DNA from: a virus
DNA: 64,000 nucleotides
Virus record (IMG/VR): IMGVR_UViG_3300042520_001624
Coordinates: 1-64,000 of that record
Direction: 5' to 3' (one strand)
This document shows positions 23,864 through 31,959 of this stretch, in pieces. Made by a program: the position numbers and the translations under genes. Numbering within the stretch: position 1 is the first letter of the stretch; each line of letters begins with the position of its first letter. Below the pieces are notes generated by a model. It saw only the letters and a program-made list of their open reading frames with translations, was not told the origin of the DNA and made no database searches.

Positions 23864-23940
23864 AACCTACAAACGTCGGCAAGGTTCGTAAGCGCGTAAA
23901 GGTCCACACAAAGCGCGGAGGACGTAAAGGTCGTCGGTAA
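23860..23940 (+). CDS. 26-residue basic micro-protein
   Basis: The ATG overlaps the previous stop (ATGA) and the TAA overlaps the next ATG (TAATG), so the frame fits exactly between coupled genes. Of 26 residues, 13 are Lys, Arg or His (VRKRVKVHTKRGGRKGRR). The composition and K/R spacing recall the stand-alone basic part of the N-terminal tag. It could bind DNA or be a tag remnant. It is too short for default gene calling. Confidence 0.5.
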   Translation: MKPTNVGKVRKRVKVHTKRGGRKGRR

Positions 23941-24536
23941 TGTCTCTTCGTAAAGACATCGACATCTCCAAGACTTCGGGAAATCTTGGGGCTTACGAAA
24001 AGGCTTTCAAGCAGAGAGTTTTGCGTCCTGCGCTTGTCCGCGCAATGGACAAAGCCGCTCGGGAAGCTGTCGCTGTCTTGGCTAAGAACACACTGGATGC
24101 TCCTCCTGCAAAGCCCGGAGGCAGCAACAAGGGTGCAGTAGCGTCGGGGGCTTTCCTCAAGGCTTGGGAGATTATTCCGGATAGGCCCTCGATGGAAATA
24201 GCCATCATCAACAAGAAGATCTACTCCCCCTACGTTGAAAACGGAGTAGGTGCCGGAGCCAAAAGACTGTACTTGGGGAAGAACGAGCGAGGTCACTCTT
24301 TCACGCTCGACATGTTTGAGCAGTGGGTTCGGGCTCGGGGACTTACCTCTCGGTACACACGCGCGAATACTCCTCGTAAGCTTGCAAGAATGATCATGTG
24401 GCGGATAAACAAGCGTACAGGTGTTCGCTTCGCTCCCCGCAACATTATCAAGAAGTCTACACAGAAGATTCGGGGTATCTTTCAGACCTGCATTCGACAA
24501 GAGGTTGAGCAGCTGGCATCAAGAAATCTGAAATGA
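23940..24536 (+). CDS. probable minor head-tail joining protein (HK97 gp10-like)
   Basis: The 198-residue product lies between connector and tail genes. An N-terminal helical section (KRQRVLRPALVRAMDKAAREA in outline) is followed by a segment with YSPYVENGVGAGAKR and a C-terminal basic helix; the Y-x-x-Y-V-E-x-G step is common in HK97 gp10-type neck proteins. The family match is by general pattern. Confidence 0.5.
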   Translation: MSLRKDIDISKTSGNLGAYEKAFKQRVLRPALVRAMDKAAREAVAVLAKNTLDAPPAKPGGSNKGAVASGAFLKAWEIIPDRPSMEIAIINKKIYSPYVENGVGAGAKRLYLGKNERGHSFTLDMFEQWVRARGLTSRYTRANTPRKLARMIMWRINKRTGVRFAPRNIIKKSTQKIRGIFQTCIRQEVEQLASRNLK

Positions 24537-24784
24537 AGCTTCCCAAGGTTACATACATTGCATCGGATGCTTTGCGCTTTGGCAAGAATGCCATGGCTTA
24601 CGCTCTGTTGAGGTTTAGCAAGAGACTTCCGGTATACCTGTTTGGCTGTACGACTCTGGCGGGGAGATCACATGGACCTAATAACAAGGCTGGTAACAGA
24701 GCCAAACGACAAGCAAGCAGTGTCCGACTACCGGGAAGTGAGCTCTGTCCGAGCGGCAGTTCGGGCGCTTGCCGACTATCTTAG
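24533..24784 (+). CDS. possible small overlapping gene
   Basis: An ATG overlapping the previous stop (ATGA) opens an 83-codon frame that fills the otherwise empty 135 nt before the next gene and then overlaps it out of frame by 113 nt. The first 40 residues (PKVTYIASDALRFGKNAM, RFSKRLPVYLFGC) look like protein; the overlapping part is Ser/Gly/Arg-rich and may be meaningless. It may be real or simply a leader. Confidence 0.3.
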   Translation: MKLPKVTYIASDALRFGKNAMAYALLRFSKRLPVYLFGCTTLAGRSHGPNNKAGNRAKRQASSVRLPGSELCPSGSSGACRLS

Positions 24785-25292
24785 GGACATCACGTTCCCC
24801 ATCGACGGAGGCAAACACACTTCATTCTCTGTAGTTCGGGAGATGAAAGCGGAGCCGGAAGACAAGGCTGTCTACCCCGCAGCGTCTGTGTACGTAGATG
24901 GAAACATTGAGTACGACTCAGACACAGGGGCCTTCGAGCAGTACCTTGTGAAGCAGTTTCCTAAAGGTGGGCTGTATATCAATGGGGACGTGTCGATGGA
25001 GCTCACTGTACATGTCTGGACAAACGAAGACATGCATCGTGAAAATGCTTTGATGGCTTTGGAGGACGCTTCCAACCCCGTAAACTGGATGACAGGTTTT
25101 CGTTTGGAGATGCCCTACTATCACAATCTTCGGGCGGATTTTCTGCTGCTTCGTATGCAGTACGAAGACAACGAAGCGGACAATCAGCGCCGCTATCGTA
25201 AGCTTGTGATGCAGTTTCGAGCCAAGACACCTTATGCGCAGTTCCTGACGCTGCCAGAACTGAAAGCAAAGCCACTGGTAGACTTTGCGTAA
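24672..25292 (+). CDS. probable tail terminator or tail-completion protein
   Basis: The ATG at 24672 is preceded by GGGGAG at good spacing; an upstream in-frame start at 24642 lacks one. The roughly 206-residue protein precedes the sheath gene, the standard place for the tail terminator. It has a helical start (VRAAVRALADYLRDITFP) and a beta-rich core with a segment (MELTVHVWTNEDMHRENALM) typical of tail-completion folds. Assignment is by position. Confidence 0.55.
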   Translation: MDLITRLVTEPNDKQAVSDYREVSSVRAAVRALADYLRDITFPIDGGKHTSFSVVREMKAEPEDKAVYPAASVYVDGNIEYDSDTGAFEQYLVKQFPKGGLYINGDVSMELTVHVWTNEDMHRENALMALEDASNPVNWMTGFRLEMPYYHNLRADFLLLRMQYEDNEADNQRRYRKLVMQFRAKTPYAQFLTLPELKAKPLVDFA

Positions 25293-25329
25293 CAACAGAA
25301 GTAGATTGTAGAAACTAGGAGAAGCATAA

Positions 25330-27363
25330 ATGGCCGGAGCTGGCTTTGTACGACGGTATGGCTACTTCCCCGGGACGGAAGAGCTCAACGCAATTGAGGG
25401 TGTGGTCATTGTCGACCAGCGCTCTCCCGGTCCTATTAGCGGGGCTAGCTACGGCGTCGTGTGTGTGGTCGGCGAAGCCACCAACATGTCGTCTGTGTGC
25501 AAGGTAAACACAGCTGGCGAAGTTGTGTCTTCGTTCCGCGTGCAGGAAGTCTATGGCGGTTCGGATCTCCTCGACAAGATCGGTGGGTTCGATTCGACTC
25601 TTGGGGACTTCGGCGATGAGATGGGCAACCTCTTTGTTGAGGTTCGCAACAAGCGTTTCTCCCGTCTCGCAGTCTGCCCGGTAGACCTTGTTCGTCCGGC
25701 TTCGGGGACTACGCAGTACGCTGTTCGCTGCTGGCGTCAGCTCCCGACCAACACGAGCGCTACGGACACAACCCCGATTACTCCGGGGGTTGCTGTACGT
25801 CTTGAGGCAGGTTCGGAGTTCCGAGCCAGCACAGACCGCGTTATCACGGCAGCTCCTGTAGATTTTTCGGGGACTCCTCCGAAGATTGTGGGCGTGAACG
25901 GTACTACGTCGGTATCGGGTCTTCCTGCGGCCACGGTAACGCTTACATCGTCCGGTGCAAACTTCGAGACTAACGGGGTTGCTATTGGGGATGTTGTAGT
26001 TGTTGGCTCGCTCAATGCGGTTGCTCTGTCGCAGAACCTTGTCTGCGCTGCAACTCTTCGTGTAGTGACCGTAGACTCGGAGACGCAGCTTACTCTGCAG
26101 AAGCTTGCTGGAGGCACCTTCACCGCTAGTACCGACTGGTTGGCTGGTTCTGCTCTTGCCTACCGCGTACACCGTGGAACTGACGCCGACTCGGGGGCTG
26201 GTTACGTGCTGTCCGGTCCGGCAGGCTACTCAGTACTTGCTCGCCCGATTACCGGTACTGTTTCGGCTGCTACAGCCCTTGCAGCGTACCCGACTCCCAC
26301 TGCTCCTACAGGGGCTGTCTGGGACGAGCTTTCGGGCCTTACTGGAGTAACGCACCCGACCGGGGCACTTACCTACGATGCCAACGTACACGCTCCGAAC
26401 CTGACGACCACCTCGTTGCTCCGGACCCGCTACATTGACGCGTTCAACGCTCTTCTCAACGACGTAGAGCCCGTGAACTCGATCTCGCTGGTTACCTGCG
26501 CACGTAAGGACAACACGATTCAGAGCCACCTACGTCTGCACTGCCTGTCGGCATCGCAGCGTGGCATGTCCCGCATGTACGTCATCTCTCCGAAGCTGAC
26601 AACTCTTACCAAGTCGACCATCCTCTCGGCTGCTGCTCCTGGCGTGGGCGGCACTGGCGGTGGTGCTATCCGCAACGAGCGGGGGATTTACTCGTGGCCC
26701 GGCTGCCGCACGTTCATCCCGGAGCTTGTCGGTACCGAGGTTGATTGCTCGGACGGTACGACTACGGACGATGGCTACATTGATGTGTCGATGGACACTT
26801 GGGTAGCCTGTCTGCTGTCGAACCTTCAGCCTGAGTTGAACCCTGGACAGGCTGCAGAGCCTGTACCGACCATCTTCAGTCCGATCATCGGCTATCAGCG
26901 GGGCACCCCTTCGCTGGACATGTCGGACTACATCCTGTTCAAGCAGGCAGGTATCTGCGCGCTCCGGATGGATCGCGTAGTTGGTCCCATCCTCCAGTCC
27001 GGGATTACTACGTCCCTGACTTCCGGAGAGAAGAACATCAACCGTCGCCGGATGGCAGACTTCATCCAGGACTCTCTGGCTGCTCGCTACAACCAGATGT
27101 CCAAGATGCTTGGTCGCCAGTCGATTAAAGACAGCCTCCTGTCGGAGACAGTGGCTTTCTATGAGGATCTGCTCTCGGACAACAACCCGGAAGCACAGCG
27201 GATTGAGAGCTACTCGGTAGACGACAAGTCTCCGAATACCCCCGCGCTTTCTGCGCAGGGTATCTGGATCATCAAGAGTGTGGTGCGCATGCTGCCGACC
27301 CTTGATGTGATTGTTTGCCAGTCTGAGGTAAGCCCGGATGCCATCACGGTGACGGCTAGCTGA
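25330..27363 (+). CDS. tail sheath protein
   Basis: The 677-residue protein follows the tail-completion gene and precedes the tube gene, the conserved order in myoviruses. GVVIVDQRSPGPISGASYGVV near the start (in parts) is the beta-strand region common to sheath N-termini, and the C-terminal 150 residues, with LMRSRVVGPILQSGITTSL-like and NRRRMADFIQDSLAARYNQM segments, match the sheath C-terminal domain that polymerises around the tube. Third positions are GC-rich as in the capsid gene. Contraction of this protein drives the tube into the host. Confidence 0.85.
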   Translation: MAGAGFVRRYGYFPGTEELNAIEGVVIVDQRSPGPISGASYGVVCVVGEATNMSSVCKVNTAGEVVSSFRVQEVYGGSDLLDKIGGFDSTLGDFGDEMGNLFVEVRNKRFSRLAVCPVDLVRPASGTTQYAVRCWRQLPTNTSATDTTPITPGVAVRLEAGSEFRASTDRVITAAPVDFSGTPPKIVGVNGTTSVSGLPAATVTLTSSGANFETNGVAIGDVVVVGSLNAVALSQNLVCAATLRVVTVDSETQLTLQKLAGGTFTASTDWLAGSALAYRVHRGTDADSGAGYVLSGPAGYSVLARPITGTVSAATALAAYPTPTAPTGAVWDELSGLTGVTHPTGALTYDANVHAPNLTTTSLLRTRYIDAFNALLNDVEPVNSISLVTCARKDNTIQSHLRLHCLSASQRGMSRMYVISPKLTTLTKSTILSAAAPGVGGTGGGAIRNERGIYSWPGCRTFIPELVGTEVDCSDGTTTDDGYIDVSMDTWVACLLSNLQPELNPGQAAEPVPTIFSPIIGYQRGTPSLDMSDYILFKQAGICALRMDRVVGPILQSGITTSLTSGEKNINRRRMADFIQDSLAARYNQMSKMLGRQSIKDSLLSETVAFYEDLLSDNNPEAQRIESYSVDDKSPNTPALSAQGIWIIKSVVRMLPTLDVIVCQSEVSPDAITVTAS

Positions 27364-27486
27364 GCTTGCTTCGCGGTCTGGGGGTTCTGTTCCTTGCCCT
27401 GGACCCCAAGCCCGTGGCCCGCGGGTAGCCGAAAGGCAGGGCGATTTTCTAGCTCGGTAGTCTGGTAATCACGAAAGGTAAATGCT

Positions 27487-27921
27487 GTGGCCCAAAGAAT
27501 TCTAGGACAGAACGTAAGCGTAATCGTGATTCAGGACTCCGCACCTCTGCAGGAGATCAACTGCATCCGGAGCTTTTCGTTTAACTACGAGCTAGAGCTG
27601 AAGGACGAGGGCTACCTTGGCGAGACTACCAACCGCAAGGACTCGGTCTTCAAGGGAATCAAGTTCGACATGGAGCTACACGCTGCGTCGAACGACATCT
27701 TCAATCTGATTCGGTCTGCTGTGGACAAGGCTCGGCGCCGTACCCCTGGCACCCGTATCAACGTGAAGGCATCGCTCACGTGGCCTAATGGCGACCGTGC
27801 AGTCATTACCTTCCCCGACGTGGAGTTCGGTCCTTTTCCTGTGAACACCAACTCGCGTACGGACTACGTGACTATCAAGCTCGAAGGCGCATGCTCTGAG
27901 GCTCTCGCCGTACTCACCTGA
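27487..27921 (+). CDS. tail tube protein
   Basis: The GTG-started 144-residue protein lies directly after the sheath gene. It has the beta-barrel look of contractile-tail tubes (SVIVIQDSAPLQEINCIRS, YLGETTNRKDSVFKGI, ending in VTIKLEG). The GETTNRKD segment is shared in position with many myovirus tubes. It forms the inner DNA conduit. The 123 nt before it contain a weak GC-rich hairpin but no gene. Confidence 0.8.
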   Translation: MAQRILGQNVSVIVIQDSAPLQEINCIRSFSFNYELELKDEGYLGETTNRKDSVFKGIKFDMELHAASNDIFNLIRSAVDKARRRTPGTRINVKASLTWPNGDRAVITFPDVEFGPFPVNTNSRTDYVTIKLEGACSEALAVLT

Positions 27922-27965
27922 TCTGCATAGGGCAGGTCTAGTTCCAACCAAGGCAAGGAAAGAAC

Positions 27966-28355
27966 ATGTCTGACAATCAGCTGAATCCCCGCTCGTACCG
28001 ACAGCCGGTCGAGGTCACTTTCACATTCCCAGAGAAGGTACAGGCCGAGATCGGTTACGTGTCTGTAACCGTTCGGGAGCTCAAGGCTTCGTCTGAGGCG
28101 CGAGCATTGGCTCGCGCTGGCAACGACGGCGCAAAGCTTATTACAGAGCTCGTGAAGGAGTCTGTAGTGTGCGCTGTCGATCTGGACGGCGTCAGTGGCA
28201 AAATCTCAACCGCGGACGAGTCTATTGAAATTTTTATGGACCGTCTGGGACCAAAGGGCCGGACTGCTTTGATGGCTGCTTACTCGAATGTGAACCAGCC
28301 GCAGCAAGACGAGATTGCGGATTTTTTGAAGTCAGCAAAAGCAGTCGTCCGCTAA
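27966..28355 (+). CDS. tail assembly chaperone G
   Basis: The 129-residue zero-frame product lies between tube and tape-measure genes, the conserved place of the lambda G-like chaperone. It is acidic and helical after a short beta start. Its last codons contain the slippery heptamer T TTT TTG, which allows a second, longer product. The chaperone binds the tape measure and tube during tail assembly and is not in the mature virion in known systems. Confidence 0.8.
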   Translation: MSDNQLNPRSYRQPVEVTFTFPEKVQAEIGYVSVTVRELKASSEARALARAGNDGAKLITELVKESVVCAVDLDGVSGKISTADESIEIFMDRLGPKGRTALMAAYSNVNQPQQDEIADFLKSAKAVVR

Positions 28356-28558
28356 CTTTTGCTGAGTATCTGCTCGGCGGAAAGAAACACGGCACTGCAG
28401 AGCACGCCGATGCTTTCTGGCAGAGGCTAGCCGTTGCCTGCCGTTACGGGCATACTACTCTGTGTGATGCAATGGAGATGCCACTGTCCGACTTGTTCAA
28501 GTTTACTGAAGCAGTCGGTAAGCTGGTCGAGCAGGAGAACAAGCCCGGAGAGTCGTAA
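27966..28558 (+). CDS. tail assembly chaperone GT (-1 frameshift product)
   Basis: After a -1 slip at 28322-28328 translation continues from GAA at 28328 through an open frame with no stop until TAA at 28556-28558, adding 76 residues to the first 121 for about 197 residues. The added part (TFAEYLLGGKKHGTAEHAD and later LSDLFKFTEAVGKLVEQEN) has no start codon of its own suitable for a gene and fills exactly the space up to the tape-measure ATG, which overlaps the stop (TAATG). This is the G/GT arrangement known from lambda and many myoviruses. Confidence 0.85.
28322..28328 (+). promoter_or_regulatory. slippery heptamer for -1 frameshifting
   Basis: T TTT TTG in the zero frame (GAT TTT TTG) fits the X XXY YYZ rule exactly. 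It lies eight codons before the G stop. Confidence 0.8.
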
Positions 28559-30693
28559 TGTTTGAAGTAGCCCAGCAACTTTCTTACTATCTTAGAGTCG
28601 TAGATGGCGGGGCTACTTCAAAGCTTGTTTCTTTCGGACAGCAGCTTGCTTCCGTAGGAATGATTGCTTCTTCTGTTAGACAGTCTCTGCAGACTGCTCT
28701 AGCTCCAATGCAGTCGGTGGCGACTGCATGGTCTGGCCGGGAGCAGCAACTTAACAGCATGTCGCGCACTCTTCGACAGTACGAAATTGTCGGAACTTCA
28801 ATTGCAGAAATCAACGAGCGGATAAACCGCAGCATGGTGAACAGCACTGTGTCGGAGCGGGCAGCCGCACAAACTGCTGCTTACCGGCAACAGTTTACAG
28901 ATGCTCGCCAGTTCTCACGCGGAATCATCCAGCAGATGTCGGAAGACGCGGCGATCCTTCCCGGAGAGCTTAACGACTATGCCGCGTCTTTTGCCAGCTT
29001 TTTGCCCGCTGCAATGGGCTCCGCAACCCGTCGAGTAAACGGACATCTCCAAACGCGCACAGTAGGGGAGATTCTTCGGACCTCCAACTACTTGACAGCA
29101 GGCGGTGTCTCTGCAGGCATTGATGCCCCGCAGGTGTCTAGAGACATCATGGGCATGATGCAGGGCGTTGCGGGTCTTGATAACCGTACGTGGCGAGAAG
29201 TCGTTAAGAACTACGCGACTTTCCGGGGACGTAGAATCACAGACGCGGGACAGTTTAATCGCCTGACCGGAGACCAGCGGTTTGAAGTGCTTGCAGATGT
29301 GGCTTCTCGTTTGCAGCCGCTAATGGACGCAACTGGAGACGCATACGAGGCTATCATAGGCACGTTCGTGTCGCTTCGGCATGAGCTGTTCTTGTCTATT
29401 ACAGAGCCGGTCTACAACGCTTGGAAAGGCATTATCTCCGCAACAACTGTACAGATGGCCCGACTAGCGCCTATTGTAGAGCGTATTAGCGGGCGGCTGC
29501 TGCAACCTGTTACACGCTGGATGGAGCGTTTTGCGCAAGTAATGCCCAAGGTCGGAGAGAAGCTGGAGCAGTGGCTTACAGCTCTTCCCGAGAAGATGTC
29601 TCAGGTGTCGACCCGGGCATGGGCAATGTACTCCGCCGGAAAAACCCACATGAATGAAATGTTGCGTGGCTTTTTTGCTAGCCACCCAGCGTTCGGCAGT
29701 CGAAGATCCTCTGTAAATGGAACCATGGCGGCCGTTCTTGGCGTGCCACTCGCAACGCTAGTAACAGACTTGGGAAGCGCCGCAAAGACTTTCTTCCTGC
29801 AAGCTCTGCCGTTGCTGTTGATGCGCAGCTTGGGCGTTGCATTGGGACCTGTTGGTATATTCCTTACCGTGCTGCTCGGCCGTGTATTTGGCATGGGCGC
29901 GTTTGGTGGGGCCAGCGGCACCGGGATTGTTGCGTTCATAGGACAACTTGTGACGGCGTTTGCTCCCCTTGTACTCATGCTAGACGCGTTTATGAACGTG
30001 CTGGCGGTCGGCGTCAGCACTGTTCTTCCCGTGCTGTTCACAACGTTGCAGCTACTAGGGGGCGTTGTAACCGGCGTTCTTTTGCCAATCTTTACCGTGT
30101 TTCAAGTGCTGGTGTACGGAGCCGCAGCTATCTTGGTAGTCGCTCTGTTTGGTCTTGCGGTCGCGTTTAACATTCTGTGGGAAGTAGTTAAAGCTACCGC
30201 CCGTATTTTGCTAACAGGGTTTTCGTACATGGGGTTCCTTACGGGACCTTTGCGCAACTTGAATCTAGACATTACCAACTTCGCAGAGACGATGCGGCAG
30301 CTGTCTATGAACCTTAGAAACTGGTGGACTGAACTCGGGGAGAGCGTTCAGTACCTCAAGCTGCAGCTACACCTCATCAGTGCGGAAGAGTACCAACGCA
30401 ACCTTCGGTCTCGGGAAGAGGTGCGTTTGTCCAGAGCTTTTGACGAAACAGAAGCAGGCTTGGCGGAAATTCAGCGCCGCACGAGCACGTTTAACCCAAA
30501 CCGACGTGGTCGTCCGGAAGCAAACCGCCCGCAAGTTCACCAGGATTTTCGATACAGCCGGTTCGACATTACGCAGAAGTTTGCAGAGGGCTTTAGCCCC
30601 GAGCGTGTAGCTGCCGCATTTGTGGGAGACTTGGAGTCGATGGCCTCTCAGCGACTATCTAGCGGGTTTGCTCCTGCGTTCTCGAATGGGTGA
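28558..30693 (+). CDS. tail tape measure protein
   Basis: The 711-residue protein follows the chaperone pair. It has a helical N-terminal third with many Gln/Ser/Ala, a central region with repeated hydrophobic membrane-like segments at about residues 400-550 (LVTAFAPLVLMLDAFMNV, LLGGVVTGVLLPIFTVFQ, ILVVALFGLAVAFNILW), and a charged C-terminus. Tape measures set tail length at about 0.15 nm per residue, implying a tail near 100 nm. The hydrophobic part may help membrane passage of DNA. Confidence 0.85.
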   Translation: MFEVAQQLSYYLRVVDGGATSKLVSFGQQLASVGMIASSVRQSLQTALAPMQSVATAWSGREQQLNSMSRTLRQYEIVGTSIAEINERINRSMVNSTVSERAAAQTAAYRQQFTDARQFSRGIIQQMSEDAAILPGELNDYAASFASFLPAAMGSATRRVNGHLQTRTVGEILRTSNYLTAGGVSAGIDAPQVSRDIMGMMQGVAGLDNRTWREVVKNYATFRGRRITDAGQFNRLTGDQRFEVLADVASRLQPLMDATGDAYEAIIGTFVSLRHELFLSITEPVYNAWKGIISATTVQMARLAPIVERISGRLLQPVTRWMERFAQVMPKVGEKLEQWLTALPEKMSQVSTRAWAMYSAGKTHMNEMLRGFFASHPAFGSRRSSVNGTMAAVLGVPLATLVTDLGSAAKTFFLQALPLLLMRSLGVALGPVGIFLTVLLGRVFGMGAFGGASGTGIVAFIGQLVTAFAPLVLMLDAFMNVLAVGVSTVLPVLFTTLQLLGGVVTGVLLPIFTVFQVLVYGAAAILVVALFGLAVAFNILWEVVKATARILLTGFSYMGFLTGPLRNLNLDITNFAETMRQLSMNLRNWWTELGESVQYLKLQLHLISAEEYQRNLRSREEVRLSRAFDETEAGLAEIQRRTSTFNPNRRGRPEANRPQVHQDFRYSRFDITQKFAEGFSPERVAAAFVGDLESMASQRLSSGFAPAFSNG

Positions 30694-30705
30694 TAGACTG
30701 TTGTC

Positions 30706-31959
30706 ATGGCGATTTCAGAGGTTCCGGCATTCACGATCAGGGAACTAGGGGGTCGACGTCGTGCGATCACTCTTGTTGCTCGTGGTTTGCCCTATCGTCC
30801 TTTGACCCTAGAGGGTGAGCAACGGGTAAAGATCACCAATCCTGCAGGCAATCCCATTGGCTACGGCACAGTCATGGGGTCCATGGAGGGGGAAACTCAG
30901 ATCGAGGGATTTTGGAAAGACAAGTACCTCAACTACTCGACAGCTTTTGCGGAGCGTCCCGGGCAAGCCCCAATCATTCTGGTCCAGCCCCGTACTCCCG
31001 GAGCCAACGGTGGGGCACTCGGAAACTTCTCTCCGGGCACGTCGGGCACTCCAGTAACTTCTGTTGTGGACGCTATTAGTTTGCTGGACTCTGTCCGCAC
31101 GGAAGGGCAGCTGCTGGAGGTCCAGTGGGGTTACGTAATCCGTCGTGGGTATCTCAAGAAACTCTCTCAGAAGTGGCACAACATTCACGACTGCGAGTGG
31201 TCTGCCAACTTCGCCTGGGTCTCTAAAGATCGAGTACCAGAGTCTCCGGAGTTTGGTCCCCCTGCCGGACAGCGCGAGATCGGTTCCAATCTTCGTAGCC
31301 TGTTGCGAAACGCGCTTCGGATTATCGACACTCCTCGTGCTTTGATGTCGGAGTACATGCAGGAATATCGCAACTTCCTAAACAGGATTGCGGATGCTTC
31401 CTACTCCATTGATCAGAGTGTTACAGGTTTGATCGACGAGGCTTCTCCTATCCGCGCAGCGTCTGAGATACAGACTACGCTCGGCGGTATTGCTCAAACT
31501 GCTTTCAACATCAAAGACAAAACAGAAGCTGACGGGTGGGCAGGAGTCTTTGAGGACTACCGGAGAGCTATCCCGTTCGGTTCTTACATCGGGACTAGCA
31601 GCGGTAGTGCTGATAGTCGTTTTGCGGCTGCGGAACAGGCAGCTTTGGACGCCTTGGATCCGGAAGAGGTGATGAAGGCCCAGCTCTACGTTAGGGAAAC
31701 GGTCTCAGACCTCCGCAGAGTGCAGGATGAGACAGAAGCACGTCGGCGGTACTTCGAGGCTACTCCGGAGCGGGCGTTGGGTCTGTATCGTGCCAGGGAA
31801 GGGGATGATCTTCGCTACGTGTCTCAACTGTATTATGGTACGCCCACTCAGTGGCGTGCTCTAATGCTATTCAACGGTCTGGATACTACCGAGCTGTATC
31901 CGGGACAGACCATTACAATTCCGCGCATTGATCAGCCGGAAGACGAGGCGCAGTTGTGA
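30706..31959 (+). CDS. LysM-containing tail/baseplate protein
   Basis: The 417-residue protein follows the tape measure. The C-terminal 55 residues form a LysM domain (REGDDLRYVSQLYYG, RALMLFNGLDTTELYPG, QTITIPR), which binds peptidoglycan sugars. The first 180 residues are beta-rich and resemble hub-associated proteins that connect tube and baseplate. It overlaps the next gene by GTGA. LysM proteins at this place (gp53-like in T4 or the equivalent in other myoviruses) anchor the tube end in the baseplate. Confidence 0.75.
   Translation: MAISEVPAFTIRELGGRRRAITLVARGLPYRPLTLEGEQRVKITNPAGNPIGYGTVMGSMEGETQIEGFWKDKYLNYSTAFAERPGQAPIILVQPRTPGANGGALGNFSPGTSGTPVTSVVDAISLLDSVRTEGQLLEVQWGYVIRRGYLKKLSQKWHNIHDCEWSANFAWVSKDRVPESPEFGPPAGQREIGSNLRSLLRNALRIIDTPRALMSEYMQEYRNFLNRIADASYSIDQSVTGLIDEASPIRAASEIQTTLGGIAQTAFNIKDKTEADGWAGVFEDYRRAIPFGSYIGTSSGSADSRFAAAEQAALDALDPEEVMKAQLYVRETVSDLRRVQDETEARRRYFEATPERALGLYRAREGDDLRYVSQLYYGTPTQWRALMLFNGLDTTELYPGQTITIPRIDQPEDEAQL

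Noticed and set aside
25315-26172. 285-codon open frame antisense to the tail sheath gene
   Set aside because: Same shadow effect in a GC3-biased gene; Arg/Ser-rich with no domain.
27364-27486. GC-rich hairpin between sheath and tube as terminator
   Set aside because: The stem needs a bulge and has no T-run; too weak to list.
28337-28343. CAAAAGC as alternative frameshift site
   Set aside because: It does not fit X XXY YYZ in the zero frame, while T TTT TTG just upstream fits exactly.
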